Positions 17,908-25,906 of a stretch of 64,000 bases of DNA are shown here, piece by piece. Origin of the DNA: Chloroflexota bacterium. GTDB taxonomy: Bacteria > Chloroflexota > Chloroflexia > Chloroheliales > Chloroheliaceae. Under the pieces are notes generated by a model, which worked only from the letters and a program-made list of their open reading frames with translations, had not been told where the DNA came from and did no database searches. Numbering within the stretch: position 1 is the first letter of the stretch; every line of letters starts with the position of its first letter. The stretch is taken from the NCBI GenBank assembly GCA_028287745.1, contig JAQBPB010000041.1, forward strand, positions 1 through 64,000, written 5' to 3'. Both the position numbers and the translations under genes were made by a program.

Positions 17908-18768
17908 TCAACCCAGGGCTAAAGCGACCACCCCGATTACCATTCCCAGGGCGGCGGGCAGGCGGCGCCGCCCATCAGCTTCCGCCAGCAGCCGGGTACC
18001 CATAATTGTGCCGATTAAAATGCTGATCTCCCGGGCCGGGGCGACATAGCTAACCGGCGTAAAGACCAGCACCGAGAGAATAAGAAAATAAGAAATTGTG
18101 CTTAACAGGGCTACCCCAACCGCCTCAAAGCGGTGGTGGTCCCATTCAAACCGGACCTTATCGCGCATATGCCAGGCATAGGGACATAAAATTAACACGC
18201 GGACCATTACGGACCCATAGTAAAACAACAAAGGTGGGATGCCGTAGGCGCTGACGGCCTGTTTATCCCAGAGGGTATACCCGGCTATGAATACTCCGGT
18301 TAGGAGGCCATACCCGACCGCCCAGCGCGCTCCTTTTCCGGCCAGCTTACCGGGGCCGCCGGTCAGCGCGAAAACACTGGCCGCGACCAGAAAAGCTCCC
18401 ACAATTGCCAGGAGGCTGGGCCTTTCACCGAGGATGATTATCGCGACGATTGTCGAAAGCACCGGGCCGGTGCCCCGGGCCAGCGGATAGACCAGGGAAA
18501 GGTCGCCAATCCGGTAGCCCCGCTGCAACAGGATAAAATACGCCAGGTGCAGCCCCGCGCTGACTACCATAAATCCCAGGGCTCCCAGGCTGAATTCGTA
18601 GGAGACAAAGAATAAACTCACCAGGATTACCGGGGCGAAGATGACCAGGGTCAGTGCGTCGAACAGCCAGACCAGAGGCGCGCCACCACCGGCCCGTTTA
18701 GCCAGCAAATTCCAGCTAGCGTGCAAGAAAGCCGAAGCCAGGACCAGCCCAATCGCTATACCGGTCAA
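17908..18768 (-). CDS. EamA/DMT-family transporter (second of a pair)
   Basis: A 286-residue protein with about ten hydrophobic helices in two EamA-type halves (for example IGLVLASAFLHASWNLLAKRA at the start and SVLVFTPVSYVAPAREISIL near the end). Such carriers usually export metabolites or amino acids. It begins at TTG, whose bases overlap the TGA stop of the upstream transporter gene (TTGA), so the two are translationally coupled. The pair may act as a heterodimer or have related substrates. Control is probably by the ykkC-family riboswitch ahead of the first gene. The substrate is not visible from sequence. Confidence 0.85.
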   Translation of the reverse strand: MTGIAIGLVLASAFLHASWNLLAKRAGGGAPLVWLFDALTLVIFAPVILVSLFFVSYEFSLGALGFMVVSAGLHLAYFILLQRGYRIGDLSLVYPLARGTGPVLSTIVAIIILGERPSLLAIVGAFLVAASVFALTGGPGKLAGKGARWAVGYGLLTGVFIAGYTLWDKQAVSAYGIPPLLFYYGSVMVRVLILCPYAWHMRDKVRFEWDHHRFEAVGVALLSTISYFLILSVLVFTPVSYVAPAREISILIGTIMGTRLLAEADGRRRLPAALGMVIGVVALALG

Positions 18769-19763
18769 TTAATTTCTCCCTGGCCGGGTTTGTCGCTCAT
18801 TTTCCCGGCAATCCTTTCTTCTCGGGCTAATTCTGGGGCCGGTTTAAGCCGTTTTGGCCTGAAGAACTTAAGGTCCAGGCGCAACTGGACCAGCAGGCCC
18901 CCAAGCCCAACCATTAGCAAGCCCGGGATTTCCAACCCGGTAATTTCTTCGCCCAAAAACAGCCAGGCCAGCAAGGCGATCTGGACCAGCATCGTGTTAT
19001 TAATCAGGCTGGATTCCATCGCCGAAAGGGTCCTCAGGGTGCTGTTCCAGAGGGTAAAAGCAAACGCGGTATTGACCAGGGCCAGCCATCCTACAATCGC
19101 CCAGCTACCGGGAGTCAGGGCCGGGAATGGCTGGCTATTCAGCCCGGTAAGCAAAAGGACCGTCCCACCAATCCCCATACTGACAGTGGTGATGGTCAGC
19201 GGAGAAAGGGTGCCTCTGCGGTTAATACCCCGGCCCAGGATAGCTGAAAAAGCGTTGGCGATCAGGCCTACCAGCATTATAAGCAGGCCGGTTAGCTGGT
19301 TGCCGGAAGGCAGCGCCCCGCTAAAGTAAAGCCCCATTCCGGCCAGGCACAGGCCCATCCCAGCCCACTGGCCGGGTGTAGGTTTCTCGGCCAGGATGAC
19401 TATACCCAGGAGGGCCACTGCCGGGGCGGTCAGGTTTAACAAAAGGCTGACCGTAACCGCCGGAAGGTAGGACAACCCCAGAAATTGGGTCCCCTGGGTT
19501 ATAGCATAATAAATCAGACCGAGCGCGGCCAGGGCCAGCCAATCCCGGTGCGAGAGTTTCTTCAAAACCGCCAGGCCGCCAAACCTGAGAAACAGTGGCA
19601 GCAAGCACAGAAAAGCCAGGGTATAGCGCAGCCCGGCAAAAGTCAGGGCCGGAACATCGTGCAAGCCAAGTTTTATTAAGACCCAGGAAAGTGACCACAG
19701 GAAAGTTACAAACAGGGCCTGGCAGACTGCTGGCAGGTGGGCCGGTGGATTTCTAAACATCAC
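18765..19763 (-). CDS. EamA/DMT-family transporter (first of a pair)
   Basis: A 332-residue carrier with two EamA repeats and about ten helices, starting with VCQALFVTFLWSLSWVLIK and containing the typical LAALGLIYYAITQGTQFLGL and FLGEEITGLEIPGLLMVGLG segments. A 50-residue basic cytoplasmic tail follows. Its ribosome site GAGGAG lies just behind a hairpin that forms the end of the ykkC-type leader, so its expression is likely ligand-controlled. It overlaps the next transporter gene by four bases. DMT carriers are relatives of the SMR guanidinium exporters that commonly follow ykkC RNAs. Confidence 0.87.
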   Translation of the reverse strand: MMFRNPPAHLPAVCQALFVTFLWSLSWVLIKLGLHDVPALTFAGLRYTLAFLCLLPLFLRFGGLAVLKKLSHRDWLALAALGLIYYAITQGTQFLGLSYLPAVTVSLLLNLTAPAVALLGIVILAEKPTPGQWAGMGLCLAGMGLYFSGALPSGNQLTGLLIMLVGLIANAFSAILGRGINRRGTLSPLTITTVSMGIGGTVLLLTGLNSQPFPALTPGSWAIVGWLALVNTAFAFTLWNSTLRTLSAMESSLINNTMLVQIALLAWLFLGEEITGLEIPGLLMVGLGGLLVQLRLDLKFFRPKRLKPAPELAREERIAGKMSDKPGQGEIN

Positions 19764-19773
19764 AGCTCCTCAG

Positions 19774-19823
19774 AATAAAATTGGGATAGTTAATGGGCGC
19801 AAAAATACGCCGCAACCTATCCC
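19774..19823 (-). terminator. Hairpin of the ykkC-type leader (expression platform)
   Basis: On the minus strand, GGGATAG (19823-19817) pairs with CTATCCC (19789-19783), and an inner GGCG/CGCC stem closes the loop. AATTTTATT follows, then the GAGGAG ribosome site of the transporter gene. It can act as a weak intrinsic terminator or mask the start region. Confidence 0.65.
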
Positions 19824-19933
19824 CTCTAGCATTTTATTCCGTGAGGTGCCTGCTGTTCGACAGCTAATGTAGCGCTCGGACCACAGGCCCGGTCCGGCTG
19901 GTCCGGCGGAACCCTAGCTACCCTTCAGTTGAC
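19824..19933 (-). promoter_or_regulatory. ykkC-family riboswitch (guanidine-I or a subtype 2 relative)
   Basis: Read on the minus strand, GTAGC-TAGGGTTCCG and TGGTCCGAGC-GCTAC form the diagnostic ykkC arrangement, with GTAGC pairing to GCTAC. A GCTGTcgaACAGC hairpin follows, then CACGGAATAAAATGC, close to the conserved ACGG...ATAAAAGCC block. Subtype 1 RNAs sense guanidine, while subtype 2 RNAs sense ppGpp, PRPP or nucleotides; the subtype cannot be settled by eye. It controls the two EamA genes. Confidence 0.83.
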
Positions 19934-19939
19934 CATTTA

Positions 19940-19968
19940 ATAATATGCCCGGGCCCGGTAATAGTCAA
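19940..19968 (-). promoter_or_regulatory. Promoter of the ykkC-EamA transcript
   Basis: On the minus strand, TTGACT (19968-19963) and TATTAT (19945-19940) are spaced by 17 bases. The predicted start near 19933 is immediately before the riboswitch. Confidence 0.75.
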
Positions 19969-19974
19969 TTACCG

Positions 19975-21993
19975 TCAGGACTGCCAGTCTATAGTTATCC
20001 CATTGGAGCCATCCGGCAGGGTGGCCCGGCTCCAATCCGGCGACCGCGCCCAACCCAGGTAGATTTTGAGGGTATCGTTATATTTATTTAGCTGGTCTAA
20101 CTGCCAATCCTGCAGGTGAAAGGTACGCTCGTCTTTAATCAGTTCGCCGGGCTGCCACTTAAAGGTCTGGTAAAGGCCGCCTCCCGGCGGGCCATCGTTG
20201 CGGTCCAGCACCTGGCTGCTGCTGGCAAGTTGCGTGTAACTGACCCAGTTGTCTTTCATGGGCTTCTGGTTCATGTTTCGCCAGTACAAGGTAACTTTAA
20301 GCTTGCCGGGCTTTATTTTTGTACGGTGTGGTGGGTCAAGGGTATAGCCTTCCAGCTGCATGGCCGGTTGAAAGCGCGGCCTTTTGGGTGGTTTTATGGC
20401 GTTGGGTGGCAGGTTTTTGACCACATATTTTTCTTTAATCAGGGTTAAAGGTAGATAGGCCGGGCCGATTATGTCGTTGACTGCGTGCAAATTTAGCCAG
20501 CTAAAGCCAATCAACCAGGCGCTGACCAGTATCCAGCCCCCGGTTTTATAGACATTTCCCGGTACAGCCAGCAGCCTGACCAACCCGAGCAGCCAGGCCA
20601 GGCCGCTGCTAAAGACCAGGGCCAGCGGCACAATTGCCGGGAATAGATAGCGCCCCTGGGTCCCCGCATCACCAAAAGTCACGGCATAGTTGAAAGCCGA
20701 AATGACCACCAGGGCGATAGCCAGCCCGCAAAAGAGCAAGCCCGCGCCGGTACGCCGGTCGTACCCGCCTATCTTCATGTTTATAGGGTTCAAAACAGGG
20801 TATTTCCGGTCCAGGCCACCGGCCACCAGGGTCAGTACCAAACCTATTATCCCCAGGCCGATTATTGCCGACAGGCGGGCCAGCCATTTGTACACTTCCG
20901 GCTCCAGCGGCAGGTTAAACCAGCCAAAATAGCCCCAGAAGGAATTGAACCAGCGCGACCATGTATGGTTCAGGAATTGCCAGGTAAGTTGAAACTTATC
21001 ATCCTGTTCTATCGAGCGGAAACTGCTGCGCCACATTCCCCAACCGGCCGGGTCACCATAAAGGAGTTGTGACCGTAAAAACCACCAACCGGCTATTGCC
21101 ACGCAAACTCCGCCGCTTATAAAGCTGCTTTTCCAGAAATAAAGCCAGCTGCGCTGCTTCCAGGCGGCCACGCCCAGGGCCAGGCCGACCAGCGGTATGT
21201 AAACCACCTCGTTATATTTGCTTAGGAGACCTAAGCCGACTACCAGTCCAATCAGGGCGAAAAAGGGCCAGGTCCGCTCCTTACCAGCCATCTCGGCACC
21301 GCCCGGCGGTAGGAGAATCAGCCTCAGACACAGGTAGAGCGTGAAAGCGCAAAAAAAGATAACCGCGTTATCATTGTTGGCCGCTGCACTAAGAAAGTTA
21401 AACTGGGGCAGGGTAGCTACTATAACCGTCGCTAAAAGAGCCGGTAACCGTCCGCCCATGGCCCATTCCCAGCCTTTGCCGCCAAATAAAGTCAGGCCGG
21501 AAAGGTAAATTATTAACAGGGTTCCGGCCCCGAAGAGGGTTGAAATCAGGCGCATTAGCTGGACAGCGGCCAGGGTATTGGGATAGGCGGTGGACTCGTT
21601 TTCGTGGTCGAACCGGTTTACGCCGCCATCGTTATTTGCAAAACTAAAGTAAGGGTTTGGCCGGGCCCGGTGAAAATCTGTCACATCGAGCGGTAACGCA
21701 ACCGCCGCCGCCAGGTAATAATAAAGGGGCGGGTGGTGGCCGGTCTCGACCTGGTTTTGGCCTTCCTCAAAGCTCTGGATGGGCGGGCCACCCCGGGTCT
21801 TAATGTGGTGGGTATAAGCAAAGTGGGCCGGTTCATCGGGGGCTTCCCATACCGGCACATTAAAGCTATAATTCAACGTAATAGCGAAATAGACTGGTAA
21901 AATTACCAGAAAGGGCCAATGCTGCTTTAAAATCGTTAACCGGTTTCTAGTAGGTTTGGCTGGATCATCGTTAACCGGGGACTCTTCAATCAT
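19975..21993 (-). CDS. Membrane glycosyltransferase-like protein (GT39/DUF2142-like)
   Basis: A 672-residue multi-pass protein. After a first helix, the first outer loop carries WEAPDEPAHFAYTHHIKTRG, whose Asp-Glu-Pro-Ala-His motif is typical of DUF2142/PMT-like lipid-sugar glycosyltransferases. A later HHPPLYYYLAAAVALP motif is also characteristic. About eleven hydrophobic segments follow. The last 150 residues form a soluble exported domain (from about 530, with a beta-rich QLEGYTLDPP to IYLGWARSPDW region). It probably adds a sugar to an envelope lipid, glycan or protein; the acceptor is unknown. It is upstream of, but promoter-separated from, the ykkC-EamA unit. Confidence 0.75.
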   Translation of the reverse strand: MIEESPVNDDPAKPTRNRLTILKQHWPFLVILPVYFAITLNYSFNVPVWEAPDEPAHFAYTHHIKTRGGPPIQSFEEGQNQVETGHHPPLYYYLAAAVALPLDVTDFHRARPNPYFSFANNDGGVNRFDHENESTAYPNTLAAVQLMRLISTLFGAGTLLIIYLSGLTLFGGKGWEWAMGGRLPALLATVIVATLPQFNFLSAAANNDNAVIFFCAFTLYLCLRLILLPPGGAEMAGKERTWPFFALIGLVVGLGLLSKYNEVVYIPLVGLALGVAAWKQRSWLYFWKSSFISGGVCVAIAGWWFLRSQLLYGDPAGWGMWRSSFRSIEQDDKFQLTWQFLNHTWSRWFNSFWGYFGWFNLPLEPEVYKWLARLSAIIGLGIIGLVLTLVAGGLDRKYPVLNPINMKIGGYDRRTGAGLLFCGLAIALVVISAFNYAVTFGDAGTQGRYLFPAIVPLALVFSSGLAWLLGLVRLLAVPGNVYKTGGWILVSAWLIGFSWLNLHAVNDIIGPAYLPLTLIKEKYVVKNLPPNAIKPPKRPRFQPAMQLEGYTLDPPHRTKIKPGKLKVTLYWRNMNQKPMKDNWVSYTQLASSSQVLDRNDGPPGGGLYQTFKWQPGELIKDERTFHLQDWQLDQLNKYNDTLKIYLGWARSPDWSRATLPDGSNGITIDWQS

Positions 21994-22233
21994 GTAGACC
22001 TCTAAAGTCCTTTATTTATTTTATATTTATTTTCGCAGTGTAATCTATGCTGGCCTTCTAAAACCGTTATTCAAGGTTTACATAAACCCGGCAAATTTGC
22101 CCCCTATCCGGTCAGGACAATTAACTACCTTTGCCTGGGTAATTACGCGATCCCTAACAGGTTAAATCATCTTTTTTATTGCCAGCCGAGTACCCTTTGA
22201 GAATTATTTCAAGCATAACATTTAGGAGAATGG

Positions 22234-23481
22234 ATGACAAGTTTTATGAAAAAAAAGCAGGCTAAACTCTCAACCTTTATGCTCATAATTTTCTCAGGAT
22301 TGTTGCTGGCCGGTTGCGGTGGGGAAGCTTCAATCACGCCCGGGGTTACACCGGGCCTGACCGCGACCGGCCAGGCTCAACTTACATCTACCCGGGCCAG
22401 TACTGTTGCGGCCACCGCCAGTACCACCACAGCCGTTGCGCAGTTACCCACCACAGCGGCCTCCCCAACGGCGCTTCCGGCGGCGGGTGCAACGGTCCAG
22501 GCAACAATTGCGCCTGCTACCACTACCGCCGGGGCGGTTTCTCCAACGGCGCTGCCGCCCACCCAGACACCCCAGGCCAGCCCGGCCGCGGTCCTCCCAA
22601 CCGCTACGGTTCCACCGGCCAACCTGCCGCCGCGTTATATTCAAGCCCTCCGGAACCGTACTTTTTCTTCAGAAGATATTCAGATTGACCGGCTCTACGA
22701 AAAGACCGCCGCCTATACCGCTAACCTTATTTATTATAAGAGTGACGGGCTGCGCATTAGCGGTCTCATGATGATTCCTAACGGTTCTAAAGACCAAAAG
22801 TTCCCGGTTGCCCTGATTAATCACGGGTATTTTGACCCGCCTGAATATAATAGCGGCTGGGATACCTTGCGGGAGTTGCGCTTCTTTGCTCAAAACGGCT
22901 ATATCACAATCGCCAGCGACTACCGGAATTATGCCCGGAGCGACAAAGGCGATAATGACCGTGAACCCGGTTACACTATAGACATTCTAAACCTGATCGC
23001 GGCGGCCAAGCGGTTGCCCCAGGCTGACCCATCAAAAATAACCCTTATGGGTCATAGTATGGGTGGCGAGATTGTTTTAAATTCGCTGGTTATCAGCAAG
23101 GAAGTAAAAGTCGCGGCTTTATTCGGATCGATGAGCGCGGACGCAGCGGATAATTTTTATGCGCGGCTGAAATGGCGTGGTGGCGAAACCGCTGAAAAAA
23201 GAATCTATGGGGACGCGGCCCAGAACCCGGAAACCTACCGCCAGATGTCACCTCTGACCTTTTTCCCGGATATTACGGCCCCGGTAATCATTCATGTAGG
23301 CTTGAATGATACTATAACACCGCCGGAATGGTCGGAGAAGATTTACAAAGGCTTGCAAACTTTGCGTAAGCCGTCTGAATATTACACTTATCCGGGGCAG
23401 GGCCATTCACTAAACGGGGATGCCTTTAATAGCGCCATGAACCGCACCCTCGGTTTTTTCAATAAAGCCCTTGGACGGTAA
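22234..23481 (+). CDS. Exported lipoprotein alpha/beta hydrolase
   Basis: A 415-residue protein with a lipoprotein signal peptide (FSGLLLAGCGG, lipid-modified Cys near residue 28), a Thr/Ala/Pro stalk up to about 135, and an alpha/beta hydrolase domain of the prolyl-oligopeptidase/dienelactone-hydrolase type. The nucleophile is Ser275 in GHSMGG, with Asp359 (GLNDTITPP) and His391 (GQGHSLNGD) completing the triad. It should act on the outer face of the membrane as an esterase or peptidase of unknown substrate. TAGGAG precedes ATG 22234; the second ATG four codons later is an alternative start. The 240-base gap upstream contains a 12-base palindrome at 22090-22101 and no other clear element. 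Confidence 0.85.
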   Translation: MTSFMKKKQAKLSTFMLIIFSGLLLAGCGGEASITPGVTPGLTATGQAQLTSTRASTVAATASTTTAVAQLPTTAASPTALPAAGATVQATIAPATTTAGAVSPTALPPTQTPQASPAAVLPTATVPPANLPPRYIQALRNRTFSSEDIQIDRLYEKTAAYTANLIYYKSDGLRISGLMMIPNGSKDQKFPVALINHGYFDPPEYNSGWDTLRELRFFAQNGYITIASDYRNYARSDKGDNDREPGYTIDILNLIAAAKRLPQADPSKITLMGHSMGGEIVLNSLVISKEVKVAALFGSMSADAADNFYARLKWRGGETAEKRIYGDAAQNPETYRQMSPLTFFPDITAPVIIHVGLNDTITPPEWSEKIYKGLQTLRKPSEYYTYPGQGHSLNGDAFNSAMNRTLGFFNKALGR

Positions 23482-23502
23482 TTGGTTAGTGTAATTATTT
23501 AG

Positions 23503-23538
23503 TGGTAGAGCCAGCCTAATGTGTAAACTGCTCTACCA
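23503..23538 (-). terminator. Hairpin overlapping the end of the single-domain response regulator
   Basis: TGGTAGAGC (23503-23511) pairs with GCTCTACCA (23530-23538) across the stop codon of the minus-strand gene. The minus-strand tail is ACTAAATAATT, which is only weakly U-rich. Confidence 0.5.
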
Positions 23539-23887
23539 TATCCAGAAGGTCCAATAGATCGAACGGCTTCGGAAGATAGTTGTCAGCTTTAATTTGAGCT
23601 GCAAATTTAGCCGGGTCGGTTGCGGCTGTAAGCACTATTATAGGGACCTTCTTGCCAGGAAGGTCTCTATATGCCTTGGCAAATTGCCAACCATCTAAAA
23701 TTGGCATCCTCATATCCAATAAAATGAGGTCGGGCTGATAAGATGCTGGGCCGGTCAAGAGTTGAAGTGCAACCGAACCATTTTCGGCAGTAATAACCGC
23801 ATAACCTTCGCCCTCAAGGGTAGCTTTAACAAAATCCCGGATAGGGGCGTCATCATCGACCACCAGCACATGAGTAACTGGCTTCAT
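23516..23887 (-). CDS. Single-domain response regulator (REC only)
   Basis: A 123-residue receiver domain without an output domain. It shows the acidic pair DDD near residues 11-13, the phosphoacceptor Asp in DLILLDMRMP (about residue 57), Thr/Ser in IVLTAATD and the conserved Lys in YLPKPF. It probably acts by protein contact or in a phosphorelay, like CheY or Spo0F-type proteins. No histidine kinase is adjacent. The chemoreceptor-like gene is 13 kb away, so no link can be claimed. It starts at ATG 23887 behind GGAAGAA. Confidence 0.9.
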   Translation of the reverse strand: MKPVTHVLVVDDDAPIRDFVKATLEGEGYAVITAENGSVALQLLTGPASYQPDLILLDMRMPILDGWQFAKAYRDLPGKKVPIIVLTAATDPAKFAAQIKADNYLPKPFDLLDLLDMVEQFTH

Positions 23888-24325
23888 GATTTTTTTATTC
23901 TTCCTTTTCCCTGGTTAGTTAATTGTAAACCGGTACTTTTCCCTACAAAGTTAAAAGTAACTTTAAAGCAGCCAATTCTACCGGTAACAATTTTGGAAAA
24001 TCCGAAAACCACGGCTTACCCTCGTTCTAATGAAACTATCTGCTTTAAGGTTAGACAGGCAACCTTAATAACAGGGGCTAAAAAACGTGGCTTATCGTAT
24101 TAAATTACTCCTCTAATAGTGGGAAGGGTTGGTTATGGTTACAACTGGTAGTAAGTAAAATATTATTTTGCCCTTTTACCATCCCTAAACTATTCAGTTT
24201 ATTCAGAAATCGCTCAAAGTGGCAGGAATAGCCAAACAGATGTTACGAGTATAATAACTTTATTTGTAAAAGTCAACGATTATCTTTTGAATACGGTATT
24301 GTTATCCTGATTCTACCTTGTTACT
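23888..24325. other. Intergenic region without a recognised gene
   Basis: 438 bases of mostly AT-rich sequence between the response regulator and the DsbA/FrnE-type gene, both on the minus strand. No RNA gene, repeat or convincing terminator was recognised. Small open frames here have no coding signature. Confidence 0.5.
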
Positions 24326-24925
24326 TTACAATCCTTCGGATTTGACCCTTTCAGTTACCTGTACCAAAGTTTCATAGGGTTGGGCACCTGAAACCAGATA
24401 TTTTTCACCGAATACCAGGGCCGGTACACCGTTGAATTGATTATCGTAGGCTTCATCCAGATCGGACTGAAAGGCCTTGACGTATTCCGGGTTTTCCAGT
24501 ATTTGGTCCAGGTCGGTTATTTCCAGGCCAATTTGCCGGGCGATATCCTTTAGGACGGCTGTATCATCAATAGCCTGGCCTTTTTCCCAGTAAGCTTGCA
24601 TGGCGGCTTCCTGGTACTCTTTTCCCAGTCCCTGGGCTTCGGCATATTTTGAAAGAATATGAGGCTGAATACTGTTAACTTCAAAGGGGCCGGGATGCAT
24701 TTCTATCCCATAATCTTGCCGGACTCTTTCGGCAAACTTTGGCCGGGAAGCTTCGATTTGCATCTTCTTGGCCGGAGGCATTGGGGGTGACCCGGGGGGC
24801 CGCAATAAAAAGGATTTCCAGTGAATTTCAACATCATGGGTTTTTTCGAGTTTCTTCAAACTGAAGCTTACAAGATAGCAGAACGGTCAAACAAAATCAG
24901 ACCATACCTCTATTTTCACAGTCAT
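24326..24925 (-). CDS. DsbA/FrnE-family oxidoreductase with in-frame TGA at the catalytic Cys (probable selenoprotein)
   Basis: Read from ATG 24925 (ribosome site GGGGAG), the protein begins MTVKIEVWSDFV, followed by TGA (24889-24887), then PFCYL. The frame continues without another stop for 186 codons (199 in total). The TGA stands exactly where FrnE-type thioredoxin-fold oxidoreductases have the first Cys of the CPxC active site, so the predicted motif is Sec-Pro-Phe-Cys. The rest is typical of the family: RPPGSPPMPP loop, a helical insertion, and the cis-Pro region GVPALVFGEKYLVSGAQPYE. A short hairpin with a G-first loop lies 25 bases after TGA. Ordinary prediction would wrongly start at TTG 24859 and lose the active site. 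The alternative is a nonsense mutation in a pseudogene, which I consider less likely because everything else is intact. Confidence 0.72.
24854..24889 (-). promoter_or_regulatory. Candidate bacterial SECIS element
   Basis: On the minus strand, after TGA and a 20-base spacer, CTTCA (24866-24862) and TGAAG (24858-24854) form a five-pair stem with the loop GTT. A G in the first loop position, a stem of at least four pairs and 25 bases from TGA to the loop all agree with the known loose rules for bacterial SECIS hairpins. Short stems like this also occur by chance. Confidence 0.5.
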
Positions 24926-25000
24926 TTTATCTCCCCTATCACTTGGCATGCCAGGTTAAATTTTCGGCTGGGGCAATCCGCCCCTGCTTGATTGGGGCGC

Positions 25001-25029
25001 ATTATATCATAAAGAAAAGAAAGCATAAA
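25001..25029 (-). promoter_or_regulatory. Promoter of the probable selenoprotein gene
   Basis: A perfect TATAAT (minus strand, 25006-25001) with a weak TTTATG -35 at 17 bases. The leader of about 70 bases contains a GGGGC/GCCCC hairpin near 24970-24984. Confidence 0.5.
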
Positions 25030-25130
25030 TTTTCTGCTATGTAGCTCGTTTTGTTTATCAATATGCTTTAATCTCACTTATATAACCGGGTTTATTGCTG
25101 TTTTTAATTAAGCTTTGCCGGGTTATTCAA

Positions 25131-25442
25131 TTAATTTTTATGTCTGTGGTGTTCAAAAAGCTGGCTGACTTCAGTAAGAGCATCCAATTTGCCGGTCCAA
25201 TAGGTTTTCTGCGCAGGGCTTAAATCTCGCAGCAATTGGGCTACCGCGTCGGCATGGAGCATCTCAATTTCCGAGCCGAATTTACCTAATATTTTTGAAC
25301 ATACGCCAATAATTAACTCTTGATGGACCCCCGGAACCTGTTCCCAGGTATCAAGCAGATAACCGGGGATTTGTTCACGATATATTGGAGCCAAATTCTC
25401 AAATGTTTCACCAAAGTGTCCGGCTAGTTCCGTAGTTTTCAT
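25131..25442 (-). CDS. Hypothetical small soluble protein
   Basis: A 103-residue, mainly helical, acidic protein with no signal peptide or membrane segment. Several short amphipathic helices are separated by Gly/Pro turns. A single Cys (VCSKILGKFG) and a His-rich C-terminus (FEHHRHKN) are visible. The ribosome site GAAAGGAAA precedes ATG 25442, and an extended -10 (TGCTATAGT) lies at 25482-25474. It was not recognised as a known family. It lies about 200 bases upstream of the selenoprotein candidate and has its own promoter. Confidence 0.6.
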   Translation of the reverse strand: MKTTELAGHFGETFENLAPIYREQIPGYLLDTWEQVPGVHQELIIGVCSKILGKFGSEIEMLHADAVAQLLRDLSPAQKTYWTGKLDALTEVSQLFEHHRHKN

Positions 25443-25848
25443 TTAATTTCCTTTCCAGTCTGGCCTATACTTAACTATAGCAGGAAATCACAGTAAAAAT
25501 ATTAACAAAAGGCTAAATAAATCAAAACCTTTTTGTAGAATTGTAACTTTTTCGCTCAGGCCACCGGCCTGCCGCTAGATACCGCCAGGAGCCGGTTAAG
25601 ACAAGGTTTGCTCAAGCTTAAAGTACAATTGGATACCAGGAAGTTTGTAGAAGTTTATACTGCTGCGGACCCTTATACGAGGGTAAGGCAAGCAATTCCA
25701 GTGAAGATCCAGGAAGCCTGGCTCTTATATAACTTGATACGAGATTTGCAAAGTCCCGGCACCCGGCCTGGACAGTGAAGGGCCGCTTTTGTTGTAGCGC
25801 GCTATTAAGTAAATTCTTAAGAAGAAATAGATTTGCCTTTAAGGGTAT
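25443..25848. other. Intergenic region with one promoter-like site
   Basis: It contains the extended -10 at 25474-25482 (minus strand). The remaining sequence shows no RNA gene or conserved coding frame. Confidence 0.45.
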
Positions 25849-25878
25849 GAAAAAAGCCAACCGTTCTGGGTTGGCTTA
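25849..25878 (-). terminator. Terminator of the NarL-type regulator gene
   Basis: On the minus strand, AAGCCAACC pairs with GGTTGGCTT around a short loop and is followed by TTTTTTCAT. Confidence 0.9.
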
Positions 25879-25906
25879 CCGGGTAGCAAGTCCGATTAAG
25901 GAGAAC

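Noticed and set aside
22406-22771. Arg/Pro-rich frame of 121 codons inside the hydrolase gene
   Set aside because: It is an out-of-frame reading of the low-complexity Thr/Ala/Pro stalk.
24326-24859. DsbA-like gene starting at TTG 24859
   Set aside because: That start removes the active site and lacks a ribosome site; the frame continues upstream through TGA to a good ATG.
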